From NCBI GenBank assembly GCA_024347235.1, contig AP025283.1, forward strand, positions 3,224,001-3,288,000: a DNA stretch of 64,000 bases, read 5' to 3'. Source of the stretch: Aliamphritea spongicola. GTDB lineage: Bacteria; Pseudomonadota; Gammaproteobacteria; Pseudomonadales; Balneatricaceae. The notes beneath the pieces are model-generated. The model worked only from the letters and a program-made list of their open reading frames with translations. It had not been told where the DNA came from and did not search any database. Every line of letters begins with the position of its first letter. Within the stretch, counting starts at the first letter, position 1. A program made the position numbers and the translations under genes. Shown piece by piece: positions 62,594-64,000 of the stretch.

Positions 62594-63587
62594 TTAGAAG
62601 CTCAGAGTGTACTGCAGGATAGTAGCGTCAGCTTTGCTTTCCTGAGTCTCTGCATCGTCGTTGAACTGGAAAGTTTCCAGAGCTACAGAAGCAGAAGAAC
62701 CCAGAGCGTAGCTTACGCCCAGACCAGTTTTGGTGTTCTTGTCAGACTGGCTTTCACGATCCAGTACTTCGTACTGAGCGTAAACAGTAGTCTTACCAAT
62801 AGCGTAAGAAGCAGCCAGCTGAGTAACGTCACGGTCAGAGTTAGAAGCGTCTGCAGACTCGTCAGAGTAAGAAGCCGCCAGGTACAGGTCACCCATAGTG
62901 TAACCAACACCGAAGCTAGTAGTATCAGTATCAGTGTTGTTACCCTTGTTGTTAGACGCCTGGTGAGTCAGAGCCAGATCCAGACCTGCGATGCTGTAAG
63001 TAGCACCCAGGATGTAAGCATCTGCATCGTTACTACCGTTAGTAGCAGCTACGTACTGAGTTGGAGCAGTGTTAGCGTTACCTGGCGCGAAAGCAGTACC
63101 AGCAGTCGCATCTTCGTTTGCACCGTCAGCAGTGAAACCAGCGTGCAGCTGCAGACCGCTCAGGTCTGGAGAAGCGTAAGTGATTGCGTTAGAGATTCGG
63201 TCACCAATGATCGCGAACTCTGCAGAGTGACGACCCATGATGTCAGCTTTTTTGAATGCTGCTGCAGGGTTGTTCTGCTTACCGAAAGTCACCTGACCGA
63301 AGTCACCTTTCATGTAAACCAGAGACTTACGAACTTCGCTGATACCAGCGTCGTCGCCGTTAGCGCCAGTGAATTCCCACTCAAACTGGAAACCAGTAGT
63401 TAGGCCTTCGATATCGTTGTCTACAGTGCCTTTAACACCCAGACGAGTTTTAGCCATTTGAGCGTTCAGGCTTTTTCGTCCTGATCGATCAGACGGAACT
63501 GAGCAACACCGTACAGAGTAGCATCAGCTTGAGCCAGTGGAGCAGTCAGAGCGCCAGCAACAGCCAGAGCGATGATTGACTTTTCAT
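62594..63587 (-). CDS. Gram-negative porin (two frameshifts)
   Basis: About 331 aa when joined. The signal peptide (KKSIIALAVAGALTAPLAQA) is followed by ATLYGVAQFRLIDQDEKSLNAQMAKTRLGVKG and repeated amphipathic beta strands with aromatic ends. The eyelet-like region RKSLVYMKGDFGQVTFGKQNNPAAAF and the final Phe (ILQYTLSF) are typical of general trimeric porins. One A is missing near 63473 and one in the A run at codons 2-3 (near 63581-63584), which restores ATG at 63587 with AGGGG upstream. Codon use is strongly biased to a few codons, as in highly expressed genes. Confidence 0.92.
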
Positions 63588-64000
63588 CAACAATTTCCCC
63601 TTTAATATTTAACGTACTAGTAGTTAAACTTTTCTTGTTAACCGAAGCGGTTAACTTTAATTTTAGCTTTAATGTGCTTGGAATGTCCACATCACAGATA
63701 TTCCGAACACATCGCTCACTAAAAATACTATAAAACAAAATTATTTCAAACATATGAAAGAAATTTCTTTCATATATTGGTGACTTTCATCATCCATTCA
63801 TACTTATTTTCAGGTTTTAAAAGTTATCTGCATATGATCACTTCTATTTCCTGATTTTTCATTAGCTTTATTAATACAAAACAGCTAAATATCTAAAAAT
63901 GAACCTAAAATGAATGTCTAGCCTAATAAATTGGACGCATTACAGCATACACAACACGCTTCTGCAACTATTTCGCCCTTTATTTGTCATGGATTTATCC
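63588..64000. promoter_or_regulatory. Porin upstream region with a perfect 24-base palindrome
   Basis: A perfect palindrome occupies 63752-63775 (half site ATATGAAAGAAA). Just downstream on the minus strand are a possible -35 TTGAAA and -10 TATTTT spaced by 16 bases, so the palindrome lies at an activator position. The transcript would have a leader of well over 100 bases, as is usual for porin mRNAs controlled by sRNAs. No other gene is seen to the window end. Confidence 0.5.

Noticed and set aside
1..64000. CRISPR arrays, tRNA or rRNA genes, insertion sequences, prophage
   Set aside because: No regularly spaced repeats, cloverleaf sequences, transposase or phage motifs were found. The only long repeat is the sRNA pair.

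Overview
The window looks like a chromosome segment of a marine, facultatively denitrifying gammaproteobacterium, most like the Oceanospirillaceae and relatives. This is an inference from gene content: clade I nitrous oxide reductase, TRAP and tripartite-tricarboxylate (TTT) transporters paired with universal stress proteins, osmolyte and sulfonate catabolism, and proteobacterial porin, MlaA and SelO genes. No rRNA, tRNA, CRISPR array, prophage or insertion sequence was recognised.

Layout. 1-5.4 kb: a minus-strand nos operon (CusF-like protein, nosR, nosZ, partial nosD) behind an FNR/DNR-type box. 5.7-10.4 kb: a GST, a SulP anion transporter, a small protein and a succinate-semialdehyde dehydrogenase. 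10.5-16.8 kb: soeCBA (cytoplasmic sulfite dehydrogenase) with a divergent TauE/SafE sulfite exporter. 17-23 kb: cobS-cobT, a YaeH-like gene and a long metallophosphoesterase. 23-38.7 kb: an uptake and catabolism block with TctA/TctB/Usp, a ROK regulator, a second TctB, a sulfatase maturase, a choline-sulfatase-like enzyme, TctC, a TRAP system with a Tat-exported binding protein, IclR and a GMC dehydrogenase. 39-45.8 kb: MocR regulator, PLP decarboxylase, LysR, HpsN-like sulfopropanediol dehydrogenase and a DegT aminotransferase. 45.8-46.4 kb: two near-identical copies of a Fur-controlled small RNA gene. 46.4-53.7 kb: PACE efflux protein, LysR, folD, a dimethylglycine/sarcosine dehydrogenase and its electron acceptor etfBA. 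54-58.9 kb: XRE-cupin regulator and a second TRAP-Usp operon. 59-63.6 kb: a hypothetical gene, a decayed selO, mlaA and a porin.

How it fits together. The sulfatase block would desulfate an imported ester (choline-O-sulfate is the best guess). Methyl groups of betaine-derived dimethylglycine or sarcosine would be oxidised by the flavoprotein and EtfBA, feeding C1 units to FolD. HpsN, soeABC and tauE suggest organosulfonate breakdown with sulfite oxidised or exported; the sulfonate-cleaving step is not in the window. Two families of repeated operator-like sites connect the transporters to the ROK and IclR regulators.

Data quality. About 50 genes or gene parts are interrupted by frameshifts. 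Nearly all can be repaired by restoring a single base, usually in a short homopolymer, and many interrupted genes are housekeeping or co-operonic. They are treated here as probable sequencing or assembly errors, and each gene is reported over its full reconstructed span. The exception is selO, which carries substitution-type stop codons and altered motifs and looks like a real pseudogene. The most unusual item is the tandem Fur-box sRNA pair at 45.8-46.4 kb, laid out like PrrF1/PrrF2 of Pseudomonas.
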